A stretch of DNA of 43,018 nt, taken from contig NZ_DKIH01000011.1 in the NCBI RefSeq assembly GCF_002454115.1, positions 395,207 to 438,224 of the forward strand, in the 5' to 3' direction. Source of the DNA: Sphingopyxis sp. UBA6723. GTDB taxonomy: Bacteria > Pseudomonadota > Alphaproteobacteria > Sphingomonadales > Sphingomonadaceae. Below the pieces are notes generated by a model, which saw nothing but the letters and a program-made list of their open reading frames with translations, had not been told where the DNA came from and did not search any database. Numbering within the stretch: position 1 is the first letter of the stretch; the number at the start of each line of letters is the position of its first letter. The position numbers and the translations under genes are program-made. Shown here piece by piece: positions 23,186 to 30,675 of this stretch.

Positions 23186-25030
23186 TTAGCCCGTAACCAC
23201 CTCCATCGCCGCCAATACCGCCGACCCGCCCTTTTCGGCTTCGTCGGCGTGGTGGCGGAACAGGGCGAACAGCTCACGGCCCACCCCGAGCGCAGGCGGC
23301 GGGGCGACGGCGGGGGTGCGCGTGGCCCAGATGGCGGGATCGACGAGCGCGAGCACCTCGCCTTGGCGCGCGCAGACGCGGACGATATCGCCGTCGGCGA
23401 GGAAGGCGAGCGGGCCGCTGACGCCGTCGGCGCCGGGCAAGGCTTCGGGCGAGAGGTGGATCACCGCTGGCACCTTGCCGCTCGCGCCGGACATGCGGCC
23501 GTCGGTGAGCAAGGCAACGCGGAAGCCGCGGTCCTGCAACACGCCGAGCGCCGGGGTCAGCTTGTGCAGTTCGGGCATGCCATTGGCGCGCGGTCCTTGA
23601 AAGCGGACGACCACGATGACGTCCTGTTCGAGTTCACCGGCCTTGAACGCCGCCAGCACCGCATCCTGATTGTCGAAGATCCGGCATGGCGCCTCGATCG
23701 TCCAGCGATCTTCGGCGACCGCACTCGTCTTGATAATCGCGCGGCCGAGGTTGCCCGCGAGCAGGCGCATTCCGCCGTCGGGCGAGAAGGGCGCGGCGAC
23801 GGGGCGCAGCATGGTGTCGTCGCGGCTTGTCGCGGGCGCGGCCTGCCATTGCAGTTCGTCCTCGACCAGCACGGGCGCGCTCGCATAATCGGCTATCGTG
23901 CCGCCGACGGTTAGCACATCGCCGTGCAGCAGCCCCGCATCGAGCAATTCGCGCACGACATAACCGATGCCGCCCGCGGCGTGGAAATTGTTCACGTCGC
24001 CCGCGCCGTTCGGATAAACGCGCGCGAGCAGCGGCACCGCATGACTGAGCTCGTCGAAGTCCTGCCAGTCGATGATGATTCCCGCGGCGCGCGCGATGGC
24101 GGGCAAGTGGATCGCATGGTTGGTCGATCCGCCCGTCGCGAGCAGGCCGATCGCGGCGTTGACGATCGCTTTCTCGTCCACACAGCGCGCGAGCGGTCGA
24201 TAGTCGTCGCCGTCCCAGCCGATCGCCGCCACCCGGTGCGTCGCGGCGCGGGTCAATTCCTGCCGCAGCTTGGTGCCGGGGTTGGTGAAGGCACTGCCGG
24301 GGATATGCAGCCCCATCAGCTCCATCATCATCTGGTTCGAGTTCGCGGTGCCATAAAAGGTGCAGGTGCCCGCGCCATGATAGGACGCCGCCTCGGCTTC
24401 GAGCAGCTCGTCGCGGCTCGCCTTGCCCTCGGCATAGAGCTGCCGGACGCGCTGCTTTTCCTTGTTCGCGAGACCCGAAGGCATCGGCCCCGCGGGGACG
24501 AGGATCTGCGGCAAGTGGCCGAAGCGCAGCGCGCCGATCAGCAGGCCGGGGACGATCTTGTCACAGATGCCGAGCAGCAGGGCGCTCTCGAACATCGCAT
24601 GGCTGAGCGCGATGACCGTGCCCTGCGCGATATTGTCGCGGCTGAACAGCGACAGGTCCATGCCCGCCTGCCCCTGCGTCACCCCGTCGCACATCGCGGG
24701 AACCCCGCCCGCGACCTGCGCGGTGGCGCCGACTTCGCGCGCGAAGAGTTTGATCTGCTCGGGATAGCGGCCGTAGGGCTGATGCGCCGACAGCATGTCG
24801 TTGTAGCTGGTGACAATGCCGATGTTCATCGCCGCGCCGGTGCGGATCACCGGCTTGTCGTCGCCCGCGGCGGCGAAGCCGTGCGCAAGGTTGCCGCACG
24901 ACAGGTTGCCGCGGTTGGTGCCCGCCTCGCGCTGGCGATCCATCAGGCCCAAATAGGCGGCGCGGCGCGGGGCGCTGCGGGCGATGATGCGGTCGGTGAC
25001 GGCGGCGATGGTGGGGTGGAGATCAGTCAT
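23186..25030 (-). CDS. edd: 6-phosphogluconate dehydratase
   Basis: The 614-residue iron-sulfur dehydratase of the IlvD/Edd family converts 6-phosphogluconate to KDPG. Recognisable segments are NRGNLSCGNLAHGFAA and MCDGVTQGQAGMDLSLFSRD (cluster cysteines), TFYGTANSNQMMMELMGLHIPG, GGSTNHAIHLPAIARAAGI and GRMSGASGKVPA. The ATG at 25030 gives the expected N-terminus; an in-frame TTG at 25042 is better spaced from the GGAGAGGGGA tract and cannot be excluded. The gene lies between zwf and eda without pgl. A family F palindrome sits immediately upstream and overlaps the possible ribosome-binding site. Confidence 0.96.
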   Translation of the reverse strand: MTDLHPTIAAVTDRIIARSAPRRAAYLGLMDRQREAGTNRGNLSCGNLAHGFAAAGDDKPVIRTGAAMNIGIVTSYNDMLSAHQPYGRYPEQIKLFAREVGATAQVAGGVPAMCDGVTQGQAGMDLSLFSRDNIAQGTVIALSHAMFESALLLGICDKIVPGLLIGALRFGHLPQILVPAGPMPSGLANKEKQRVRQLYAEGKASRDELLEAEAASYHGAGTCTFYGTANSNQMMMELMGLHIPGSAFTNPGTKLRQELTRAATHRVAAIGWDGDDYRPLARCVDEKAIVNAAIGLLATGGSTNHAIHLPAIARAAGIIIDWQDFDELSHAVPLLARVYPNGAGDVNNFHAAGGIGYVVRELLDAGLLHGDVLTVGGTIADYASAPVLVEDELQWQAAPATSRDDTMLRPVAAPFSPDGGMRLLAGNLGRAIIKTSAVAEDRWTIEAPCRIFDNQDAVLAAFKAGELEQDVIVVVRFQGPRANGMPELHKLTPALGVLQDRGFRVALLTDGRMSGASGKVPAVIHLSPEALPGADGVSGPLAFLADGDIVRVCARQGEVLALVDPAIWATRTPAVAPPPALGVGRELFALFRHHADEAEKGGSAVLAAMEVVTG

Positions 25031-25043
25031 GGGAATATCCAAT

Positions 25044-25213
25044 CCCCTCTCCCATTGGGAGAGGGTTGCGCAGACTTGCCAGCTTGCTGGCTAGTCGAAG
25101 CTGGGTGAGGGGTTCGGGCGGCGCGTGGACACGGGACGGCAGATCCCCTCATCCAACTCCGCCTAACCGCTTGCAGCGGTAAAGCTGCGTATCCTTCTCC
25201 CGACGGGAGAAGG
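25044..25213. repeat. Palindromic intergenic repeat, family F, copy 1
   Basis: About 170 bp with several hairpins: CCCTCTCCC-ATT-GGGAGAGGG at 25045-25065, GCCAG-CTTG-CTGGC, CCGCT-TGC-AGCGG, and CTTCTCCC-GAC-GGGAGAAG at the far end. Inner arms GGTGAGGGG and CCCCTCATCC pair. It fills the zwf-edd gap. In edd mRNA the first hairpin encloses the GGAGAGGGGA tract just before the start. The second copy is at 38319. Confidence 0.88.
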
Positions 25214-25225
25214 TTTGGGGTGCGC

Positions 25226-26689
25226 TCAATCATGCCAGCTCGCCCCGTCGCGTTCGATCAGCGCGATGGCGCTCGATGGCCCCCAGCTGCCCGCCGTGTA
25301 AGTCTGCGGCGCCATGTCGACCGCGGCCCAGGCATCGCGGATCGAATCGATCCACTGCCACTGCGCTTCCACTTCGTCGCGGCGCACGAACAGGGTCTGG
25401 TCGCCCTCGATAAAGTCGAGCAGCAGGCGTTCGTAAGCAATCCGTCGCCGCTCGCCCGCGAAGCTGTGCGAGAGCGAGACGTCCATCGTCACCTCTTTCA
25501 GCTTCACGCCATCACGGTCGAGCCCGGGCTGCTTCGCCATCACCTTGACCCGGATATTCTCTTCGGGCTGGAGGTTGATGATCATCATATTGGCGTCGAG
25601 CTTGCCTGCGCCAACGCGGGCGAAGATATTGTGCGGCACCGGCTTGAACTGGATCAGCACCTCCGACTTGCGTTCGGGCATCCGTTTGCCGGTGCGCAGG
25701 TAAAAGGGCACGCCTTTCCAGCGCCAATTGTCGATGAAAGCCTTGATCGCAACAAAGGTTTCGGTGTTCGACGGCTGACCGAGCTCGTCGGCATAGCCCG
25801 TCACCGCGCCGCCGTTGACCGCACCGCTGCTATACTGGCCCTTGACGCTGTGCGCCTTCACATCCTCGGCGGTCAGCTTGCGCAGCGAGCGGAGCAGCTT
25901 GACCTTCTCGTCGCGCACCGCGGTCGATGAAACGCTGGCGGGCGGTTCCATCGCGATGATCGCAAGCAATTGCAGCATATGGTTCTGAACCATGTCCTTG
26001 AGCGCGCCGACCCCGTCATAATAGGAGACGCGGCCCTCCAGGCCGACGGTTTCGGCGACGGTGATCTGGACATGGTCGATCGCCTGCGCGTTCCACAGCG
26101 GCTCGAACAGCATATTGGCGAAACGCAGCGCGAGCAGGTTCTGCACCGTTTCCTTGCCGAGATAATGATCGATGCGGAACACGCGGTCCTCGGCAAAGGC
26201 GTCGCCGACCTGCGCGTTGACCTCACGCGACGAAGCGAGATCGTGACCGATCGGCTTTTCCATCGCGATCCGGCATTCGGCGCAGGCGATACCGGCGGCG
26301 TTCAGCCCCTGCGCGATCGGGCCGAACATCGACGGCGGAGTCGATAGATAGACGCCGATCGGACGTTGCATCCGGTCGCCGAGCAAGGCCGCGAGTTCGT
26401 CATAACCGGTGCCCGCCCCGGCATCGATCGCGCAATAATCGATGCGGTCGAGGAACGCCGCGACACCCGCAGCGTCGATGCGATCGGCGGGCAGATGCTC
26501 GTTCAGCGCGCTTTGCACTTGGGCGTGGAACGCGGCGCGATCCATCTTCGAGCGCCCCGACCCGATGATCGTCAGCGTGTCGGCGAGCAGCCCGTCGAGG
26601 TGGAGGTTGTAAAGCGAGGGAAAGAGCATGCGCTGCGCGAGGTCGCCCGTCGCGCCGAACAGCACCAATGTCTCGACCTTTACGCTCAC
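25226..26689 (-). CDS. zwf: Glucose-6-phosphate 1-dehydrogenase
   Basis: The 487-residue enzyme oxidises glucose-6-phosphate to 6-phosphogluconolactone, forming NAD(P)H. The coenzyme loop is FGATGDLAQR (about residues 11-20), the active-site segment is FRIDHYLGKE, and EKPIGHDLASSRE and RTGKRMPE complete the family pattern. The GTG at 26689 is preferred because AAGGGGA lies just upstream; an in-frame ATG at 26707 would add six residues. It begins the zwf-edd-eda run. No phosphogluconolactonase gene is present nearby, so that step is encoded elsewhere or is spontaneous. It is divergent from glpD, with 123 bp between starts. Confidence 0.96.
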   Translation of the reverse strand: MSVKVETLVLFGATGDLAQRMLFPSLYNLHLDGLLADTLTIIGSGRSKMDRAAFHAQVQSALNEHLPADRIDAAGVAAFLDRIDYCAIDAGAGTGYDELAALLGDRMQRPIGVYLSTPPSMFGPIAQGLNAAGIACAECRIAMEKPIGHDLASSREVNAQVGDAFAEDRVFRIDHYLGKETVQNLLALRFANMLFEPLWNAQAIDHVQITVAETVGLEGRVSYYDGVGALKDMVQNHMLQLLAIIAMEPPASVSSTAVRDEKVKLLRSLRKLTAEDVKAHSVKGQYSSGAVNGGAVTGYADELGQPSNTETFVAIKAFIDNWRWKGVPFYLRTGKRMPERKSEVLIQFKPVPHNIFARVGAGKLDANMMIINLQPEENIRVKVMAKQPGLDRDGVKLKEVTMDVSLSHSFAGERRRIAYERLLLDFIEGDQTLFVRRDEVEAQWQWIDSIRDAWAAVDMAPQTYTAGSWGPSSAIALIERDGASWHD

Positions 26690-26694
26690 GCCAA

Positions 26695-26718
26695 TCCCCT
26701 TGCACATCCATCAGGGGA
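26695..26718 (-). promoter_or_regulatory. Hairpin enclosing the zwf ribosome-binding site
   Basis: In zwf mRNA, TCCCCT (26718-26713) can pair with AGGGGA (26700-26695) across a 12-base loop. The 3' arm is the Shine-Dalgarno tract for GTG 26689, and the alternative ATG 26707 lies in the loop. The stem is only six pairs, so its effect is uncertain. The zwf-glpD divergent promoter region is 26690-26812. Confidence 0.4.
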
Positions 26719-26812
26719 AATGGCGGAGCCGCGGCGCGATTGCAACGCGCATACGTAAGCCGATGATGATGTCCCCTTGGCAAAATCGGCATTGCTGCCA
26801 TAGGGACAGCCG

Positions 26813-28327
26813 ATGCCTGACACCGTCCATCCTTATGACATCATCGTAATCGGCGGCGGCGTCAATGGCGCCGGGGTCGCGCGGGATGCCGCGGGACGCG
26901 GGGCGCGGGTGTTGTTGATCGAGGCGGGAGACCTTGCGCAGGGCACTTCTTCATCATCAACCAAGCTGATCCACGGCGGACTGCGCTATCTCGAACATTA
27001 TGAGTTCGGGCTGGTGCGTGAGGCGCTGAAAGAGCGCGAGACCTTGTGGGCCATCGCGCCGCACATCATCTGGCCGCTGCGCTTTGTGTTGCCGCACCGG
27101 CCGGGGCTGCGTCCGCGCTGGCTGCTGCGGCTGGGCTTGTTTCTCTATGACCATATCGGCGGGCGCAAGAAATTGCCCGCGACGCGCTCGATCGACCTGC
27201 GCCGCCATGTCGCGGGCGAGCCACTGCAGCCGCAATATGCGCATGGGTTCGAATACTCCGACGGCTGGGTCGACGACGCGCGGCTGGTGGTGCTCAATGC
27301 GCGCGACGCCGCCGCGCATGGAGCCAAGGTCCGCACCCGCACCCGCGCCGACGTGCTGCGCTGCGAGGACGGGCTTTGGGTGGTCGAGGCAAGCTGCGCC
27401 AACGGGCATAGCTATCGCTTCACCGGCCGCGCAATCGTCAACGCCGCGGGGCCGGCGGTGCTCGACCTGCTGAAGCGCGCCGATGCCGAGCCTGACCATG
27501 CGATGCGCTTGGTACGCGGGTCGCATATCGTCGTGCGGCGGCTGTTCCAGCATGATTATGCCTATTTCTTCCAGCTTCCCGACGGGCGGATCTTTTTCGC
27601 CATTCCCTATGAGCGCGACTTCACGCTGATCGGCACGACCGACGTCGATCATGATGGACCGGCGAGCGAGGCGCGCGCGAGCGCCGACGAAATCGCCTAT
27701 CTGTGCGAAGGCGCCAGCCTGTATTTTCGCGAACCGATCACGCCTGCCGACGTCGTATGGACCTATTCGGGTGTGCGGCCGCTGATCGAAGATGGCTCGG
27801 GGCGGCCGGAAGCGGCGACGCGCGGTTACCGCATTGACCTCGATATGACGGAAGGTGCGCCGCTGCTCACCATCTATGGCGGCAAGATTACCAGCTACCG
27901 CCATGTCGCCGAAGCGGCGGTCGACGAACTGGTGGGTCAGGTGCCCGCGCTGACCGGCAAGCGCTGGACCGTCAAAGCGGCGCTGCCGGGGGGTGATTTC
28001 CCGATCAGCGGCGCGGCGGCGCTCAAGGCGGAGATCAAGCTTGCCCACCCGTTCCTGACCGCCGCCACCGTCGATCGCATCGTCAAGGCCTATGGCACCG
28101 ATGCGCGGCGCTGGCTGGGCAACGCCGACAGCTGGGATGCGCTGGGCGGCGAAATCGCGCACGGGCTGAGCGTCGCCGAGGCGACGTGGCTGGTTGAGCA
28201 GGAATGGGCGCAGACGAGCGACGATATCCTGTGGCGGCGGAGCAAGCTGGGGCTGCATTTCCGCGCCGAGGATGTGGCGAGGCTGGATGCATGGCTAGAT
28301 GAAAGACCCCGCGCTCTTGAAGCGTAA
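26813..28327 (+). CDS. glpD: FAD-dependent glycerol-3-phosphate dehydrogenase
   Basis: The 504-residue flavoprotein oxidises glycerol-3-phosphate to dihydroxyacetone phosphate at the inner membrane, passing electrons to quinone. The FAD dinucleotide motif VIGGGVNGAGVARDAAGRG is near residue 12. The family segments TSSSSTKLIHGGLRYLE, RGSHIVV, FFAIPYERDFTLIGTTD and YGGKITSYR are present. The start ATG 26813 has AGGGAC upstream. It diverges from zwf across 123 bp. Its reaction is opposite in direction to that of GpsA at 11928, so the two enzymes bracket the lipid module. A family C palindrome follows the gene. Confidence 0.97.
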   Translation: MPDTVHPYDIIVIGGGVNGAGVARDAAGRGARVLLIEAGDLAQGTSSSSTKLIHGGLRYLEHYEFGLVREALKERETLWAIAPHIIWPLRFVLPHRPGLRPRWLLRLGLFLYDHIGGRKKLPATRSIDLRRHVAGEPLQPQYAHGFEYSDGWVDDARLVVLNARDAAAHGAKVRTRTRADVLRCEDGLWVVEASCANGHSYRFTGRAIVNAAGPAVLDLLKRADAEPDHAMRLVRGSHIVVRRLFQHDYAYFFQLPDGRIFFAIPYERDFTLIGTTDVDHDGPASEARASADEIAYLCEGASLYFREPITPADVVWTYSGVRPLIEDGSGRPEAATRGYRIDLDMTEGAPLLTIYGGKITSYRHVAEAAVDELVGQVPALTGKRWTVKAALPGGDFPISGAAALKAEIKLAHPFLTAATVDRIVKAYGTDARRWLGNADSWDALGGEIAHGLSVAEATWLVEQEWAQTSDDILWRRSKLGLHFRAEDVARLDAWLDERPRALEA

Positions 28328-28360
28328 TGGTCTTGGGCCAAAACCAACAATGAGATGTGC

Positions 28361-28440
28361 GTCCCCGCGAAGGCGGGGATCCATCTCCGATCGGTTCAAA
28401 ATTGCGGCAGCGGGTGATGGACCCCCGCCTTCGCGGGGGA
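28361..28440. repeat. Palindromic intergenic repeat, family C, copy 3
   Basis: The left arm hairpin is TCCCCGC-GAAG-GCGGGGA and the right is CCCCCGC-CTTC-GCGGGGG. Both are perfect, but their stems differ from copy 1 (CTCCCGC/GCGGGAG). It lies between the convergent glpD and MOSC genes. Confidence 0.92.
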
Positions 28441-28468
28441 ACGTCCAACGCAGTCGGATGACGGCGTC

Positions 28469-29134
28469 CTAAGAGTCTACCCCATACTGCTCTGCCAGCT
28501 TGGCGCGGCGGACTTTCCATGTTTCGGCGAGCACCGGCACATCGCGCAGCGCGCGGAGGTCGGCGGGTCGGTCCTTGGCTTCGCCGCCGAACAGCAGGCC
28601 GAACAGCGAGGCGAGCGGCCAGTCGGGATAGGGCCGTTCGACCAGCTCAAGCGTGTCGCCCGCCCGCACCTGCCCCGGCTCGAGCACGCGGTAATACCAG
28701 CCGGTTCGCCGGGTCTTCACGACCTGCGCCATCACCCCTTTTGTCCCGAACCGATGGTCGAGTTTCCAGCACGGCTGGCGCGCCTGGCTGACCTCGACGA
28801 GCGCGGTGCCGAGGCGGAAGCGGTCGCCGAGAAAGACGTTGGATTCGTCGAGACCGGTGGTCGATATATTCTCCCCGAACGCACCTGGCGTGTCGAGCAG
28901 CGGCACATCGCCCAGCTGCTGCCGCCACCCGGCATAATGATCAGCGGGATAATGGTGGATCGCCTTGTCGATGCCGCCATGGACGGCGCGATCGGCTTGT
29001 TCATCGCCGGCGAGGCCCAGCGCGCCCACCGCGACCGCGTGTTCGACGGGCTGTTTGCCGATCGCGCTCGGTTCGTTCTCGCCGCGGAAGGCGCGCACCT
29101 TGCCCACAAGGACCGCGAGAATCGGCGTTTGCAT
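28469..29134 (-). CDS. YiiM-type MOSC domain protein
   Basis: The 221-residue protein has a MOSC domain, associated with molybdenum cofactor binding or sulfur carriage. Matching segments are GLAGDEQADRAVHGGIDKAIHHYP, FGENISTTGLDESNVFLGDRF, and VSQARQPCWKLDHRFG, which carries the likely Moco-ligand cysteine. The C-terminal segment (VRAGDTLELVERPYPDWPLASL) fits the three-helix extension of E. coli YiiM, an enzyme reported to reduce N-hydroxylated compounds. The start ATG is at 29134 (MQTPILAVLVG). It is divergent from fdhD and forms part of a molybdenum-related group with fdhD, mobA and the FdhF-like gene. Confidence 0.9.
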   Translation of the reverse strand: MQTPILAVLVGKVRAFRGENEPSAIGKQPVEHAVAVGALGLAGDEQADRAVHGGIDKAIHHYPADHYAGWRQQLGDVPLLDTPGAFGENISTTGLDESNVFLGDRFRLGTALVEVSQARQPCWKLDHRFGTKGVMAQVVKTRRTGWYYRVLEPGQVRAGDTLELVERPYPDWPLASLFGLLFGGEAKDRPADLRALRDVPVLAETWKVRRAKLAEQYGVDS

Positions 29135-29226
29135 GGCCGGTTGATACGCTGCACGGCGGAAATGGCAATCGTCCCCGCCCGACAAGCTGGCTTGCCATCG
29201 GCGTCGCTGCGCGGGACAAGGCAGCG

Positions 29227-30036
29227 ATGGAATCCGGCCAGCAATCGATCAACTTCACGGTACAACGGCTCGGCCTTGCCGAACCCGGCGACGCCGCGCT
29301 GAGCCGCAGCATCGCCGTCGAGGCGCCGGTGTCGATCGAGGTTGGCGGGATCGGCTATGCAGTGATGATGGCGACCCCGGCCGATCTGGAGGATTATGCG
29401 CTGGGGTTCGCGCTGAGCGAAGGGCTGGTCGAAACCCCCGATCAGATCGAGCGCATCGATGTCCACCCGGTCGAGGGCGGCTGGGCACTGCGTATCTGGG
29501 TACCGCCCGACCGCAAGGCGATCGCGCTCGAACGCGCGCGCCAGCGGGTGAGCGAAAGCAGCTGCGGGCTTTGCGGGATCGAGAATATCGAGCAGGTCTT
29601 GCGGCCGCTGCCACCGCTGACCGCGCGCATCGCGACTGATCGCACCGCGATTGCCGCGGCGCTGGCTGCGCTGCGCGATCATCAGCCGCTGGGCCAAGCC
29701 ACGGGCGCAGTCCACGCCGCCGCTTTCTGCTCGCCAGCGGGCGAAATCCTGCGCGCGCGGGAGGACGTCGGGCGGCACAATGCGCTCGACAAGCTGATCG
29801 GAGCGCTGGAGCGCGCGGAAATCGACCCCGCGACCGGCTTCATCCTGCTGTCAGCGCGGTGCAGTTATGAGCTGGTCGAAAAGACGGTGCGCGCGGGCTG
29901 TCCGATGCTGGTGACCATTTCGGCGCCGACCAGCCTGGCGGCGGAGCGCGCAGAGCAGGCGGGGCTGACGCTGGTCGCGCTGGCGCGGGCGGATTCGGCG
30001 CTGATCATTAACGATGCGCGTAGGATGATAGCATGA
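29227..30036 (+). CDS. fdhD: Formate dehydrogenase accessory sulfurtransferase FdhD
   Basis: The 269-residue protein carries sulfur from a cysteine desulfurase to the bis-MGD cofactor, a step needed to activate formate-dehydrogenase-type enzymes. The essential CxxC lies in SSCGLCG (Cys113 and Cys116). Other family segments are TPADLEDYALGFALSEG, GAVHAAAFC, REDVGRHNALDKLIGA and SARCSYELVEKT. Start ATG 29227 is preceded by AAGG. Its stop overlaps the mobA start (ATGA), so the two are translationally coupled. The only candidate client visible is the FdhF/YdeP-type oxidoreductase encoded downstream on the opposite strand. Confidence 0.96.
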   Translation: MESGQQSINFTVQRLGLAEPGDAALSRSIAVEAPVSIEVGGIGYAVMMATPADLEDYALGFALSEGLVETPDQIERIDVHPVEGGWALRIWVPPDRKAIALERARQRVSESSCGLCGIENIEQVLRPLPPLTARIATDRTAIAAALAALRDHQPLGQATGAVHAAAFCSPAGEILRAREDVGRHNALDKLIGALERAEIDPATGFILLSARCSYELVEKTVRAGCPMLVTISAPTSLAAERAEQAGLTLVALARADSALIINDARRMIA

Positions 30037-30551
30037 AGACGCTGGGTGCGGTGCTCGCGGGCGGACGGTCCCGCCGCTTCGGATCGGACAAGGCGGTTGC
30101 CATGCTGGATGGGCAGACGCTGCTGGATCATGCGCTGGCGGCGCTGCGCCCGCATTGCGATGCGGTAGTCGTTGTCGGACGTGACGAAGGCATCGCCGAC
30201 TGGCCGCGGCCCGACATGGGACCGCTCGGCGCCATCGCGGGCGCTTTAGGATATGCGGGGGCGCATGGCTTTGGTCAGGTGCTGACAGCGCCGGTCGATT
30301 GCGTGCGGCTACCGACGGATCTGCGCGACCGGCTGGAACCGGCGTCAGCTTTCGTCGAGAGTCAGCCGGTGGTCGGGCTGTGGTCGGTCGCGGTGCTGGA
30401 TGCCTTGCAGGCGATGCTGATCGGCGAAAAGGAGCATGCCGTGCGCGCCTTTGCCCGGCGGATCGGCGCGCGCGGCGTCGCGGTGGATTTTGCGCTGCCC
30501 AATATCAACAGCGCGGAGGATCTGGCGCGGTTGGCGGGCGACGCGCGCTAG
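30033..30551 (+). CDS. mobA: Molybdenum cofactor guanylyltransferase
   Basis: The 172-residue nucleotidyltransferase adds GMP to molybdopterin to form the guanine dinucleotide cofactor used by the DMSO-reductase family. The GTP-binding loop VLAGGRSRRFGSDKA starts near residue 7, DMGPLGAIAGAL follows, VLTAPVDCVRLP holds the metal-binding Asp, and the C-terminal NINSAEDLARL matches the family end. It overlaps fdhD by four bases. Together they provide both the cofactor and its sulfuration. It is slightly shorter than E. coli MobA (194). Confidence 0.92.
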   Translation: MKTLGAVLAGGRSRRFGSDKAVAMLDGQTLLDHALAALRPHCDAVVVVGRDEGIADWPRPDMGPLGAIAGALGYAGAHGFGQVLTAPVDCVRLPTDLRDRLEPASAFVESQPVVGLWSVAVLDALQAMLIGEKEHAVRAFARRIGARGVAVDFALPNINSAEDLARLAGDAR

Positions 30552-30584
30552 AGCGTCACGCGCAAACACGGCACCACTTCAATT

Positions 30585-30666
30585 CCGTTCGTGTCGAGCG
30601 AAGTCGAGACACCCGTCGGCCTTGCGCTGCTACGATGGGTGTCTCGACTTCGCTCGACACGAACGG
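30585..30666. repeat. Palindromic intergenic repeat, family A, copy 3
   Basis: This is the most regular copy. Both arms carry the GTG/CAC inner stem, from CCGTTCGTGTCGAG to CTCGACACGAACGG. It lies between the convergent mobA and FdhF-like genes, where it could act on transcripts from both sides. Confidence 0.93.
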
Positions 30667-30675
30667 CAGGATGAG

